Of a stretch of DNA of 64,000 nucleotides, positions 53,330-62,664 are shown piece after piece. The first letter of the stretch is position 1, and every line of letters begins with the position of its first letter. A model generated the notes under the pieces. The model saw only the letters and a program-made list of their open reading frames with translations, did not search any database and was not told the origin of the DNA. The position numbers were made by a program, and so were the translations under genes. The DNA lies in contig CAJXRQ010000017.1 in the NCBI GenBank assembly GCA_913060505.1, forward strand, positions 1 to 64,000, in the 5' to 3' direction. This DNA is from an uncultured Desulfovibrio sp. GTDB lineage: Bacteria; Desulfobacterota; Desulfovibrionia; Desulfovibrionales; Desulfovibrionaceae.

Positions 53330-54736
53330 TTACGCACAGATTTCCAGAAACGCTTCCAGCAGGGCCATGGTTTCCTTCCATGCCTGTGGGGAGTAGTCGC
53401 CGTTCTGCAACAGCATGTGCGCAAAACCTGTCAGCGGTTTGAGGCGTTTCGGGCTGTTGGCCCAAAAATCGTGATCGAGCATTTCGCCGGAAACGAGCCC
53501 ATGCCGGAATTGACGGCTCATGGCCGGAACATGGCCGAGCATGGTTTCCACGGCTTCAGGATGCTCCTGTCGCAGGGTCTCCCAGTGGACTCGCGCGTGT
53601 TGCTCTTCCATGCGGCCCAACCGCCACCCGAACCATGCGGTCCAGAAGCGGCTTGTGAGGCGGTGTTCATCGGGTTCCGAGCAGAGGTTATGTAAATGGT
53701 ACATGCCGGTTTCCGAGCGTCCTGTCCGGAACAGGTCCAGTCCGGGCAGCCTGAGGCGGGAGAGCTTGTCCGGTCCATCTCCGGCCGCAATCCGTGCCGC
53801 AAGCATGGCGATGCGTTTTGGTTCAAACGGTTCGTGGCAGGCAAGAGATTCGTCCGGGCAGAGCCAGCAGCCTTTTGCGCAGTCCATGGATGCGCGCAGC
53901 ACGAAGTGGCCGGGCTGGTACGGGCCGGTTTCCCACGGATTGACGTTGCCCATGGACAGGTTCAGGCATTTGAGGCCAGTCCATGCCGCCAAATGCATGG
54001 GACCGGTGTCCGGGGTGATGAACAGGGCGAGGCTTTGCCCCACTTTGGTGAAGTCGTCCAGTCCGAGTTTGCCACAATAGTCGAGCACCGGGCCGTTGAA
54101 TAGCCTGCGAACTTCGCCGCTCAGGTCCATTTCAGCCGGGCCGCCGAAGAGTACCGGCCGCAAGCCGCGCTTCAGGAGTTCACTGACAAGTGTGGCCCAA
54201 AATACCGGAGTTGGCCGTTTGGCAGGATCGCTGGCTCCCAGAAATAGGCCGATGCGGTTTTCCTTGCCCGGCAGGGTGCGCGGTTCCTCGAACAGAGTGC
54301 CCCCCACGACTTTATGGCTCACGATGTCCAGTGCGTTGAGGTCCGCCCAGTGAAAACGGTTGTAGCGGTTGTTGGTCACCAGCGAGGCCCTGTAGAGCTG
54401 CCATGCGCCCCGGATGTGCGAAGCCCCGTTTTCAATCATCGGTCCTATTTTGCGTTTTGCCGAGACTTCCGTCGTCAGCGTGGCGGCCTGTTCGCGGATG
54501 CTCAGGTTGACCACCATTTCGTATTCATGCCGTTTGATGAACGCAGTGCTGGTCCATGGCATGAAGACCACTTGCGGGGCCAGCGGCATGAGCGGAGTAT
54601 AGAAATCCGGTTCGGCGACCATCCAGACAGGATGTCCCGGAAAATGGCGTTGCACCCACAATAGCATGGGAAAGGACATGATCAAGTCCCCCATGCGTTG
54701 CATCTGGAGTATGAGTATCGGTTTCTTTTCGGCCAC
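53330..54736 (-). CDS. glycosyltransferase family 9 (heptosyltransferase-like)
   Basis: About 468 residues from a GTG at 54736 with AAGGG six bases upstream. The GT9 layout is clear: N-terminal ILILQMQRMGDLIMSFPML, central RIGLFLGASDPAKRP, and the donor-binding ALFITPDTGPMHLAAWTGLKCLNL. A further 170-residue C-terminal part is rich in Trp, His and Cys (CAKGCWLCPDESLAC) and is not part of the usual heptosyltransferase. It follows the CgeB-like gene by 12 bp, so they form an operon. Possible roles are LPS core or flagellin glycosylation. Confidence 0.88.
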   Translation of the reverse strand: MAEKKPILILQMQRMGDLIMSFPMLLWVQRHFPGHPVWMVAEPDFYTPLMPLAPQVVFMPWTSTAFIKRHEYEMVVNLSIREQAATLTTEVSAKRKIGPMIENGASHIRGAWQLYRASLVTNNRYNRFHWADLNALDIVSHKVVGGTLFEEPRTLPGKENRIGLFLGASDPAKRPTPVFWATLVSELLKRGLRPVLFGGPAEMDLSGEVRRLFNGPVLDYCGKLGLDDFTKVGQSLALFITPDTGPMHLAAWTGLKCLNLSMGNVNPWETGPYQPGHFVLRASMDCAKGCWLCPDESLACHEPFEPKRIAMLAARIAAGDGPDKLSRLRLPGLDLFRTGRSETGMYHLHNLCSEPDEHRLTSRFWTAWFGWRLGRMEEQHARVHWETLRQEHPEAVETMLGHVPAMSRQFRHGLVSGEMLDHDFWANSPKRLKPLTGFAHMLLQNGDYSPQAWKETMALLEAFLEICA

Positions 54737-54748
54737 GGCCAACCCTTG

Positions 54749-55963
54749 CTAAAGAACGGTATCGCGCACCGTTGTCAGCAGTGAAATCATGCGGTGGTCG
54801 TAAGTGTGTTCGGCCAGAACACGCTTGCGTCCTGCTTCGGCAATGCGTTTGCGTTCGGCTGGATCGGCCAGAAAGCGTTCCACCATGCCCGGAATTTCAT
54901 CCATGGAATTGTACACGGCCATTTCCTTACCCGGTTCGAACAGTTTTTCGATCTGGTCGCGGTGGTCCGTGAGCAGGAACGCGCCGCAGCTGGGGACGTC
55001 GAATACGCGCTGGTTGCAGGCGCCCTTCATCTGCTTGCTGGTGCAGTTGAAGTTGATGTCGCTGGCCAGATAAAAGTCCGGCAGGTCGTCATAGTAGCTC
55101 AGCTCAGGATGGTAGCGCCATCCCTTGACCCGTCCGAGGATGTCGTTCCAGCCGTCATCGCCCACAATGAGAGGCTTGAACGGCATGATCCGCAGCAGAC
55201 AGTCCCGCCGATAAAGACAGGTAGCCAGCCATGTCAGGTATGTTTCAAAGGCCAGCGCCCGCATTCGCGGTTGGCGGGCCATTTCCTTGATGATGTGCGG
55301 CCATTCCCGTTTCAGGTATTCCCGCACCGTGCGTTCAGGGGCTTCCATAAAGCCTTCGGCCATTTCAAAGCCCGACTCCATCATGGTGAAAGTCGGTTGC
55401 GCCGCGTCGAAGCGCAGTTCGGTTTTGGTCTTCATTGAGTTGCCCACAAAGGAAACTCGCGCCTGCAAATCTTGCGGCACTTCGTTCCCTTCGGGTGAGA
55501 AGCGGTGCGGGTCCGCTCCCAACGGAAGGTGAAAGACGGATTCATACCCCTCGGCTTTGAGGCTTTCCACAGTGTCCGCATCCCACGTGAACAGGATCGG
55601 ACGTTCCGAATTCGTGTTGTTGTAGAGATCCAGTATCAAATGGGGATTGTCTACGAACCAGCTGACGAGTGGTACTTTCACCTGATTGAGGATGGACATG
55701 AGTACGCCCTCATGGTCCACACCCAGATGGTTCACGGTCAGGACGATATCTGGCTTGAATGCATTCAATGTTACGGTCATGAGCCGTACGAATTCATCCA
55801 GATCCATTTCTTTGGCCGCGAGGTCCAGCAGTTGATGCTCGACGTCGAGCCGTTTCAAGGCAGCCTCGATTTCGCCCATGATGAAATATTGGCTGGTCAG
55901 CAACAATACGCGGGGCTTTTTGCCGGAAAGTTCCGGAATACGGGGGGAGTCTGTCTGTTTCAT
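54749..55963 (-). CDS. CgeB-like glycosyltransferase
   Basis: 404 residues. The first half (VLLLTSQYFIMGEIEAALK, VNHLGVDHEGVLMSIL, SWFVDNPHLILDLYN) resembles the N-terminal CgeB/DUF3880 domain. The second half is a GT-B domain ending in CNQRVFDVPSCGAFLLTDHRDQI, LFEPGKEMAVYNSMDEI and RVLAEHTYDHRM, the GT4-type C-terminal signature of CgeB proteins. These often lie in flagellar or surface glycosylation loci in Desulfovibrio-type genomes (general knowledge). Acceptor and donor are unknown. Confidence 0.86.
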   Translation of the reverse strand: MKQTDSPRIPELSGKKPRVLLLTSQYFIMGEIEAALKRLDVEHQLLDLAAKEMDLDEFVRLMTVTLNAFKPDIVLTVNHLGVDHEGVLMSILNQVKVPLVSWFVDNPHLILDLYNNTNSERPILFTWDADTVESLKAEGYESVFHLPLGADPHRFSPEGNEVPQDLQARVSFVGNSMKTKTELRFDAAQPTFTMMESGFEMAEGFMEAPERTVREYLKREWPHIIKEMARQPRMRALAFETYLTWLATCLYRRDCLLRIMPFKPLIVGDDGWNDILGRVKGWRYHPELSYYDDLPDFYLASDINFNCTSKQMKGACNQRVFDVPSCGAFLLTDHRDQIEKLFEPGKEMAVYNSMDEIPGMVERFLADPAERKRIAEAGRKRVLAEHTYDHRMISLLTTVRDTVL

Positions 55964-56170
55964 GGTATTTATTTACCCTTGGGAAGAGGGGATGTCCATA
56001 CCATGCGCGGAAAGGGCGGGAATGTTTGTTTTTTGGCCCTGTCCTTTTGTTTTGGAGGTGAGCAGCGTCTTGGCCCGCCCAAGGGAACGAAGCCCCTATG
56101 TTGACAAGTCGAATTGGCGCGTCCATGTTCCGAAAACGATTCACAACATTTTGCCAAAAAGGATACTTTG

Positions 56171-57709
56171 ATGCGGAATATATTCCTGGCCGCTTTTCTG
56201 ATGCTCAGCTTTTTCCTCGTGGCCGGAACAGATGCCTCAGCCTCTGAGCAGGAAATGAATAGCCTTGGAAAAGCCATTTCGCTCATTCCTTTAGATTCCG
56301 ATGGCGCTGAAGCTTTATTATCCAAGCGTTCAAATCCTATCGCCATTGGATGGCGTATGTATATCATTGCCTCTTCAAGCCCAGAAAATTCTGCCAAATA
56401 TGAAAAGCTGGCGCAGGAATACAAAACTTATTTCAAAAAAGAAATTCCCATTGAAGGGGCAGATGTGAATGTCGAGAACGCTCTTGAATACGTAATGTAT
56501 GCCTACTTGCAGAATAAAGATGACAAAGGAACCGCCTGTATTCCCGCATGGCTATTCAAAAAACATCCGAAGGCGGCGATGGAAGCGAGTTGGGCTGGTT
56601 CATACGGAGGATTCAACTCCCTGTTTATTCGAGACAGCTACTGCCCGCAAACCGAAGATACTCCATGTTCGATCCCGGAATACCTGGCCTTACGTAAGCT
56701 GTTGTACGAGATGGATGGGGCCCATGCTTCGCCTTGTCGGGGCAGCATTGAGTATGCTGTTGGTACCGCCCGCTGGAAATGGGAATACATGCTCGGGGTA
56801 GACATTGCATTGCTGGAGCTGTTTCGGGAATGCAAGGCTCTCTCCAGACTTGAAGAGTTTATCGACCTTTGGGCCAATAAAGGCGTGTGGGAAAAGGCGA
56901 AGGTCCGGGCGTATCATACTCAACGGGCGACAACAGTCGCTGCGCTTGAAAAATGGTTTGAGGAACACAAATTCTTTTCAAGCGAAAAGGCTGCAAAATA
57001 TGCGGCCATGATCGCCGATGAACTGGCCAGCCGTGTCGTAGGGCGATTCCCGAAAGAACTTTTGAATGAAACGAAAGCCCCGTGGTATCTTTTTGCCACA
57101 GCCCGTGACCACGCGTCTGCTTCTTTGGACAGGCTGAAAGCCGTGTTGCCGAAAAAACAGTTAACGCTGAATTACATGCTGCATGTCTGCGTTTTGAACC
57201 ATCAGCCTGTAGAGATTATCAAAGCACTTCACTCTGCTGGGGCAACGTTGAAAGATGATGCGGAAAACGAAACCATTCTCGCCGTAGACGACGCTCATTA
57301 CCTTGAACAAATATTGACGCTCGGCGTTCCTGTGGATCACGTGAACAGGTTTGGAAAGTCTGCGTTGAGTTATGCCGTGCAGCTTGGATACTTGGATTCA
57401 GTCAAGGTATTGCTTGCGCATGGTGCAGATATCAACAGGGCCACGACGCCCCTTGAAGGTTCTTATGATGACGGATGGGAGAAAAATAATCCTTTCTGGT
57501 ATCCCGGCTGTTACGCGGTGGATGGAGGAAAAACGCCGTTAATGTATGCTTGCGAACAGGCAAGCTTGAGTATGGTCAAATTTTTACTCCAGCATGGCGC
57601 GCAATCCTCCGGACAGAACAGTGGCGTTTGGAAGCAACTTCTGGAGCAAAATGAAATCATGACGTCTGCGGAAAAAGATGAGGCCCGCACGCTGTTTTCT
57701 CTTCAGTAG
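56171..57709 (+). CDS. exported ankyrin-repeat protein
   Basis: About 512 residues from the ATG with AAAAGGAT. A signal peptide covers 1-24 (LMLSFFLVAGTDASA). Residues 25-310 are helical, Trp/Tyr/Cys-rich and unrecognised. From about 330 come three to four ankyrin repeats (LNHQPVEIIKALHSAGATL, GKSALSYAVQLGYLDSVKVLLAHGADIN, GKTPLMYACEQASLSMVKFLLQHGAQS). The protein should be periplasmic or surface-associated. Base composition is somewhat more AT-rich than the core genes. Function unknown. Confidence 0.85.
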   Translation: MRNIFLAAFLMLSFFLVAGTDASASEQEMNSLGKAISLIPLDSDGAEALLSKRSNPIAIGWRMYIIASSSPENSAKYEKLAQEYKTYFKKEIPIEGADVNVENALEYVMYAYLQNKDDKGTACIPAWLFKKHPKAAMEASWAGSYGGFNSLFIRDSYCPQTEDTPCSIPEYLALRKLLYEMDGAHASPCRGSIEYAVGTARWKWEYMLGVDIALLELFRECKALSRLEEFIDLWANKGVWEKAKVRAYHTQRATTVAALEKWFEEHKFFSSEKAAKYAAMIADELASRVVGRFPKELLNETKAPWYLFATARDHASASLDRLKAVLPKKQLTLNYMLHVCVLNHQPVEIIKALHSAGATLKDDAENETILAVDDAHYLEQILTLGVPVDHVNRFGKSALSYAVQLGYLDSVKVLLAHGADINRATTPLEGSYDDGWEKNNPFWYPGCYAVDGGKTPLMYACEQASLSMVKFLLQHGAQSSGQNSGVWKQLLEQNEIMTSAEKDEARTLFSLQ

Positions 57710-57827
57710 AACGAACCAGATTCCTCGCGCTACAGTTGTTCGGCATGACGACCTTGCAAAGCCTGCTCGGGGTGTTTTTTGGGGGGAGAAGTCTGTGGAG
57801 ACATTTAGTATGCCCATAGTGTTCTAT

Positions 57828-59267
57828 TTAAATTAGGTTTAGCGTTTTCCATAATCCCGTGTGAACTTCCAAGCGGTGTTTTGAACTTAACTTGGCATTT
57901 GTTTTACGGTGCCTCCATGAATATCGTCTCTTTCCGTCAATCTCCCAACTATTACCAACCCAAGAAGCGTTAAATAAGACTCTCGCGATTTGAGTGGCTT
58001 TTTGATTTTCTGATATTAAGCCTAAATTGATCAAAGCTTCTTGAAATTCCTGTATGGAGAAATTTTTACCAAGGTCTGTAATAATATCGGATATCTCTGT
58101 GCGTATGTTTTCACCGACAAATCCAACAAGAGCATCTTGAAGTTCTTGGTGAAACCAATCTGAATAGTTATTTAGTGCTGAAAGAACATCTATTTCTGAA
58201 AATGGGGGTTCCTTAGAAAAATTTTGTAGTTCCCGGAAAAAACTAATTAAGTCACGAGGTAAATAACGCGTGTTGGTTAATACAAAATAAAGTGAATCTT
58301 TACCGTGAATTATTTTAGGAAACCAGCTTCTCCAAAGTTCTTTAATTGACCCGTCAAAGCCTGCTAGATGTGCTCGTTTTTCAATGATTTCTAATAAATT
58401 TGTATCAAACGGTGCTCGTGTATTATCATACCAGCGAAGTTGAACGCCATTATCCACCATTCTTTTGGTTAAATTAGGGTCGGGGAGGATTTTGATAACG
58501 TCATCTCGGATTAAGATAATGACTTTTGCGTCTATCCCCAAGCTACTAAAGTATAAGTTTAGTTCTCGAGACGCATTGATTAAGTCTACAATTTTAGAGC
58601 TATGGTTGCGGCCTGCCCTTAGTGTACAGTCTAACCCATCTAATAATAAATAATAACTGGATTGAGTTGGAGAGAGCGTTTTAAATTCTTCTTTGATTGA
58701 ATTTAGTAACGCTGATGGATCTTTAATTTTATATTCTTTTTCATCTTCGATCTTTCCTTGGATATCAGCGAATGCTTTTTTGAAGCTTGCATATACTCCG
58801 CGACGGCTAGTGTATTGGACAATTTTTAATAAACTTGAGGATTCGACAAACCCATATTTTTTTAATGTTGCTTCAAAAGATACTAGCCGATTATTTTTTG
58901 AGCAAAAATTTTCATCACATAAGAAGACGGGCAACAGTCGTAAAAACAGCAAGAGCTGCCAGACAGATATAGAACCTCCTAGCTGTTTTCCTCCGCCCGT
59001 TTTTTCAAGTAATTGATATTCAAACTGTTCAAGAATATCCGAATTTACAAAGATGTCCCAAGAATTGGCACCTTGTAATGATAACTTTGCAGAGAGAGCG
59101 GTTTTCCCCGCCCCTTTAGGTCCAATGACCATAAATTTTTCTGGAGAACGGATGTTTTTAAGAATAGCATTGATGTCTACGTAAGCCTCTTCAAATAACT
59201 CAGGGTGACGGCGACATTCTTCATCTGCATCTGTATACTTAAAGAATATATCTTGAAACTTAGGCAC
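57828..59267 (-). CDS. P-loop ATPase of the Sll1717-like type, possible defence or stress gene
   Basis: 479 residues from a GTG at 59267 with AAGGAG seven bases upstream. Walker A is GPKGAGKT (49-56); Walker B is YYLLLDGLD (about 205-213). FVLTNTRYLPRDLISFFRELQ near 330-350 is a motif I associate with Sll1717-family P-loop ATPases; a winged-helix-like region (about 400-470) follows. No membrane segment. The gene is visibly more AT-rich than its neighbours and lies beside an IS remnant, suggesting transfer. No toxin, nuclease or second subunit is adjacent. An NTP-driven switch is inferred; the job is unknown. Confidence 0.8.
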   Translation of the reverse strand: MPKFQDIFFKYTDADEECRRHPELFEEAYVDINAILKNIRSPEKFMVIGPKGAGKTALSAKLSLQGANSWDIFVNSDILEQFEYQLLEKTGGGKQLGGSISVWQLLLFLRLLPVFLCDENFCSKNNRLVSFEATLKKYGFVESSSLLKIVQYTSRRGVYASFKKAFADIQGKIEDEKEYKIKDPSALLNSIKEEFKTLSPTQSSYYLLLDGLDCTLRAGRNHSSKIVDLINASRELNLYFSSLGIDAKVIILIRDDVIKILPDPNLTKRMVDNGVQLRWYDNTRAPFDTNLLEIIEKRAHLAGFDGSIKELWRSWFPKIIHGKDSLYFVLTNTRYLPRDLISFFRELQNFSKEPPFSEIDVLSALNNYSDWFHQELQDALVGFVGENIRTEISDIITDLGKNFSIQEFQEALINLGLISENQKATQIARVLFNASWVGNSWEIDGKRRYSWRHRKTNAKLSSKHRLEVHTGLWKTLNLI

Positions 59268-59424
59268 AACTGCACTCCTTTCAATTTGTCTTAATATAAG
59301 ACCAAAGATTAGAAAAGAATGTCAAGTATGACAAAATCATATTTTATAGTAAATACGATCATAGTGGCTGTATAAAGGGTTGTGTTGCATTGTTATATTG
59401 AATTTTTGGGCTGGAGAATTTTCT

Positions 59425-59461
59425 CTCGCCCATAACGAGAAGGCCCTAGCGGGACAACCCC
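59425..59461. repeat. 37-bp hairpin repeat, copy 1
   Basis: Begins CTCGCCCATAACGAGAAGG and ends GCGGGACAACCCC; 36 of 37 bases match the copy at 63567-63603. Flanking bases on the left also agree (AGAATTTT). The arms AACGA...TCGTT and GGCC...GGCC (59434-59472) fold it into a hairpin. It abuts the truncated end of the IS1595-type fragment. Confidence 0.85.
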
Positions 59462-59697
59462 ACGGCCTCGTTGCCCTTTGCGTCTTGCGCCGAAGTAGCT
59501 TTCATTGATTTCAAATTTGCCAAATTCCATCCCTTCATTGGATTCTTCCTCCGCTAGAATTCCCCGCAGCCGATGAAAGTAGAACGTTGCTGTTTTGCTT
59601 GCCCCCACTAGGTTGGTAGCACAACGAGCGGTGGTTTCAGCTAAAAATGTTCGATCAAACGAATCTGCTTGTTACGATTTAAATGACTTTTTCGCAT
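59459..59697 (-). pseudogene. IS1595-family transposase remnant
   Basis: From the ATG at 59697 the frame reads MRKSHLNRNKQIRLIEHF and stops in a five-T run. One extra T restores ETTARCATNLVGASKTATFYFHRLRG, then FGKFEINESYFGARRKGQRGRG. These match the N terminus, HTH and first catalytic-Asp-region motif (DESYFG, here NESYFG) of IS1595/ISXO2-type transposases. Homology stops at about 59459, where the hairpin repeat begins, so the C-terminal half is lost. Not functional. Confidence 0.85.
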
Positions 59698-59769
59698 TGC
59701 CATACCGATACCCCAGAGGAGTTATCTTTTTTAATCTGGTGTCCATCTTCTGTTGTCGTTTTATACCCT

Positions 59770-61275
59770 TTAGGATGCCCTTTGATTTACTCGCTGGGAT
59801 TGTTGTTTTTGTTTGATCTGATTCCCATGCACAATGAGCGCAATTCCGATAACGAGGCAAAGACCCCCCGCAAGGATCATGGCCCACTGAAAACCATAAG
59901 CGGAAGCTTGGTGGTAAATATCAAGGGTCTGTTGCCCTATTGAATGTTTTTCCATAATTAGACGTGCTTTCGAAGCGGCGCCTTCCGCACCTAAGGGAGA
60001 GAATTGAGTCTTGGCGTAAAAAATAGACGCTAGATTCATTATAGAGCCTAAAATGGCGATGCCAAATGCCATGCCCGCCTGTCTGAGTGCATTCATTATA
60101 GCCGAGGCAATTGAAAGGTTTCCACTGTTCGCATGACTCAGCACGCTGATGCTGGTTGCAGGCACTGCTAGGCCGGCTCCAATTCCCAGTATACCCAGAC
60201 AAAAACCTATGTACCAATATGACGTTTCTGTTGTTGAAAATCCGAGTGTGCACATGGAAATGCCGATCAAAATATATCCGGCTACGAATAACTTGTGGGC
60301 TGAAAATGTTGCGTTTAGCTTCCCAAACACGAACGATACAATTGCAGTGAATGCAAAAGCTGGTACCATCCGGCTCCCGGCTTGTGTCGCGGTCAACCCC
60401 TGTGCCTCTTGAAAGAAAATAGATAGGAAAAACAGACTGCTGTAATATGAAAATCCGAGCACAAACGATGCGGTATTCGATAGGGAGAATGACGATGACT
60501 TGAAAAGTGAAAACGGAATCAGAGGCTGCACAGCCTTTTTTTCAACAAAGAAGAACACTACCAACAAAATTAACGAGAACAAAAATGTGGCTAAAAGCCA
60601 TGTCGACCGTCCTCCATCAGCATTACCGATTTCGATCAGGGTATAGACCATTCCGCTAATAAATATGATGCTTAATACCTGCCCAAGTATATCAAGTGGG
60701 AGGCATTCTTTTTCTACAATTTCCTGTACTCCCCAAGCGCCAAGAAGCAGGGCAGCGGTCCCGATCGGGATATTAAGTACAAAGATGCCTTTCCACCCGA
60801 CTGTATCGACCAGAAGACCACCAAGTGCAGGCCCGCAGATTAGGGCAACGGCTGTGCATGCGGACCAGCCGCCGACAATGCGAGTTCTTTCCTGATTATC
60901 TTTTATGGAGTGGAAAATAATCGAAAGCGCTCCTGGAATGATCAAAGCGGCAAAGATTCCTTGTAGGCCTCGTCCAATGAGCAAAAGGTTGAGGCTTTCA
61001 GCAGCTGCGCATAAAAATGAAGAAATAACAAAACCGACTATGCCTAACATCCACATTTTTTTCATACCAAATTTGCAACTCAATCCGCCAGCTGCAAGGA
61101 GAAAAGCGGCAAGACAAACTGCGTAAGCGTCAATAATCCATTGTATCCCGCTCATTGACACCCTGAGGCTTTTTTGGATGGTTGGAAGGGCGACATTCAC
61201 TATGCTGATATCTAAAGTAGCTATGAATGTTCCGAGATATGCTGCTGTGACAAGTGCCAGCATTTTTTTATTCAT
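59770..61275 (-). CDS. MFS drug efflux transporter, DHA2 (EmrB/QacA) family
   Basis: 501 residues with 14 predicted helices. Motif LDISIVNVALPTIQ in helix 1 marks DHA2 transporters; GRGLQGIFAALIIPGALSII and GPALGGLLVDTVGWKGIFVLNIPIG (motif C) follow. It probably expels hydrophobic or cationic compounds with H+ antiport. It is divergent from the TetR gene at 61417; the spacer carries a near-perfect palindromic operator. GC is lower than in the core genes. Confidence 0.96.
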   Translation of the reverse strand: MNKKMLALVTAAYLGTFIATLDISIVNVALPTIQKSLRVSMSGIQWIIDAYAVCLAAFLLAAGGLSCKFGMKKMWMLGIVGFVISSFLCAAAESLNLLLIGRGLQGIFAALIIPGALSIIFHSIKDNQERTRIVGGWSACTAVALICGPALGGLLVDTVGWKGIFVLNIPIGTAALLLGAWGVQEIVEKECLPLDILGQVLSIIFISGMVYTLIEIGNADGGRSTWLLATFLFSLILLVVFFFVEKKAVQPLIPFSLFKSSSFSLSNTASFVLGFSYYSSLFFLSIFFQEAQGLTATQAGSRMVPAFAFTAIVSFVFGKLNATFSAHKLFVAGYILIGISMCTLGFSTTETSYWYIGFCLGILGIGAGLAVPATSISVLSHANSGNLSIASAIMNALRQAGMAFGIAILGSIMNLASIFYAKTQFSPLGAEGAASKARLIMEKHSIGQQTLDIYHQASAYGFQWAMILAGGLCLVIGIALIVHGNQIKQKQQSQRVNQRAS

Positions 61276-61326
61276 GAAAATTTCCTTTTGAAATTGATTT
61301 TATTCCCGTTACACCTACTTGGGGTA

Positions 61327-61347
61327 ACAGACCGACCGTCGGTCTGT
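61327..61347. promoter_or_regulatory. TetR-type operator between MFS and TetR genes
   Basis: Two perfect 10-bp half-sites, ACAGACCGAC and GTCGGTCTGT, around one central base. The symmetry, size and position are typical for a TetR dimer repressing both divergent genes. Confidence 0.88.
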
Positions 61348-61416
61348 AAACCGTTTTGTTTTGATTTTTCTGTGCGATTGTGAGAAATTACTGTGAACTA
61401 ATTTAAGGGGTTTTTT

Positions 61417-62034
61417 ATGGTCCAGCGAGAGGACAACTCTCATGCAGTCTCTGGAGAAAAGACGGATAACCTACTAAGTGTTAAGGAAAAACGCCGTATT
61501 TTTCTACTTGATACTGCCGAGGCCGTCTTTTTGAAAAAGGGTTATGAGACCGCAACGGTAAGGGACATCCTTGAGGAAGCAAATCTTTCAAAAGGAGGGT
61601 TTTATCACTATTTCAAGTCCAAAAGTGACGTTTTGGATGCCCTCCGGACCCGTTACACTCGTTGGTTCCTGGGAGTGGTTGAAGCGAAGGTCAAACCCAT
61701 TCCCGTTGGTCAGACAGAAAAAAAGTTTCTGGTATGGATCAATGCCTATTGTGAAGCGTATCTTTCAACGGTCGGCTTGCATGATTTAGTTTACCACTCA
61801 GTGCATACAAGGAAAACTAATGAAGACCGTGTCGCAATTACCAAACATGTTGAGCAATTGCTGAGGGAGGGAGTCATGCAGGGGATTTGGACTCTTTCTT
61901 CTCCACGGCTTACCGCCATAATTATCTATTCATCCATCCATGGGGTTATGGATGATGCTATTGCAAGGCAGGATAAAAACATGCCCAAAATTGTAAAACA
62001 ACTAAGTACCTGTTTACGTCTTTTGCTTCAATAG
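61417..62034 (+). CDS. TetR-family transcriptional regulator
   Basis: 205 residues. The HTH lies at about 25-70 (ILLDTAEAVFLKKGYETATV-type segment, then LEEANLSKGGFYHYFKSKSDVLDAL). The C-terminal ligand domain is all-helical. The divergent MFS pump and the operator at 61327 make it the likely local repressor, released by pump substrates. The start ATG follows AAGGGG. Confidence 0.95.
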   Translation: MVQREDNSHAVSGEKTDNLLSVKEKRRIFLLDTAEAVFLKKGYETATVRDILEEANLSKGGFYHYFKSKSDVLDALRTRYTRWFLGVVEAKVKPIPVGQTEKKFLVWINAYCEAYLSTVGLHDLVYHSVHTRKTNEDRVAITKHVEQLLREGVMQGIWTLSSPRLTAIIIYSSIHGVMDDAIARQDKNMPKIVKQLSTCLRLLLQ

Positions 62035-62296
62035 GCTCGTTCAAGTGGAAGGAGTACTGTCCGAGGTATAGGAACCAGTAGAAACGTTTGCGAAGTCATC
62101 AGCATCTTGATGGACGTACTGTTTAATTGTGCAAATAATTTTTACAGTTGGAATATTTGATAAAAGTATGTTCGTCCAACGTCGTACGGTGTTTTTTTGT
62201 ACCGTGTTCATGTTGAAGACATGAAAGTGCTTCCGTGAGAATCTGCATATGCCAATGCTGAACTGAAGAGAAACGAAATTACAGCCCCAAATATTA

Positions 62297-62536
62297 TTAT
62301 ACCGGTGTCCTCGTTTCAACCGATTCTGGTTTGTCATTCAATGGAACTCCGTCATCTCCAATGCCGAGGTCCTGCCGCAGCCACACTGGTAACTCGGAAA
62401 GTTCTTTTTTCGTTGTTGTCTCCTCATGACGTTTTTTCATTTTTTTTATCCAACGGTATAATCTGCTGGTTAAAGTGTAGATCGTGATCCAAAGCCTATT
62501 CCCCTTGGTGAAATTCAACTCGTTATAAATGTCCAT
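62297..62536 (-). CDS. small DUF1127-like protein
   Basis: 79 residues from an ATG with AAGGAG. The C-terminal half has ELSELPVWLRQDLGIGDDGV, matching the L-x-x-L-x-D-x-x-L-x-D-I-G-I pattern of DUF1127 (YjiS-like) proteins. A basic, aromatic N-terminal half (LYRWIKKMKKRHEE) precedes it. Alphaproteobacterial DUF1127 proteins affect RNA turnover and metabolism. It is divergent from the LysR gene at 62665, which may regulate it. The 260 bp between its stop and the TetR gene hold nothing I recognise. Confidence 0.75.
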   Translation of the reverse strand: MDIYNELNFTKGNRLWITIYTLTSRLYRWIKKMKKRHEETTTKKELSELPVWLRQDLGIGDDGVPLNDKPESVETRTPV

Positions 62537-62664
62537 GTCCGCTCCTTACGGTTGCTGGTGATTGAAACGCAATAGCGTGTCTCCAGACTTACGGTGGGCA
62601 TGAATATTTGACCAACGAATTGTTTTCATAGTAATCATCAATAAAAATTATGATTGAGGCGTAT

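Noticed and set aside
62041-62337. Leftward open frame of about 98 codons between the TetR and DUF1127 genes
   Set aside because: It overlaps the DUF1127 3' end in another frame, has no ribosome site or recognisable domain, and its composition looks non-coding.
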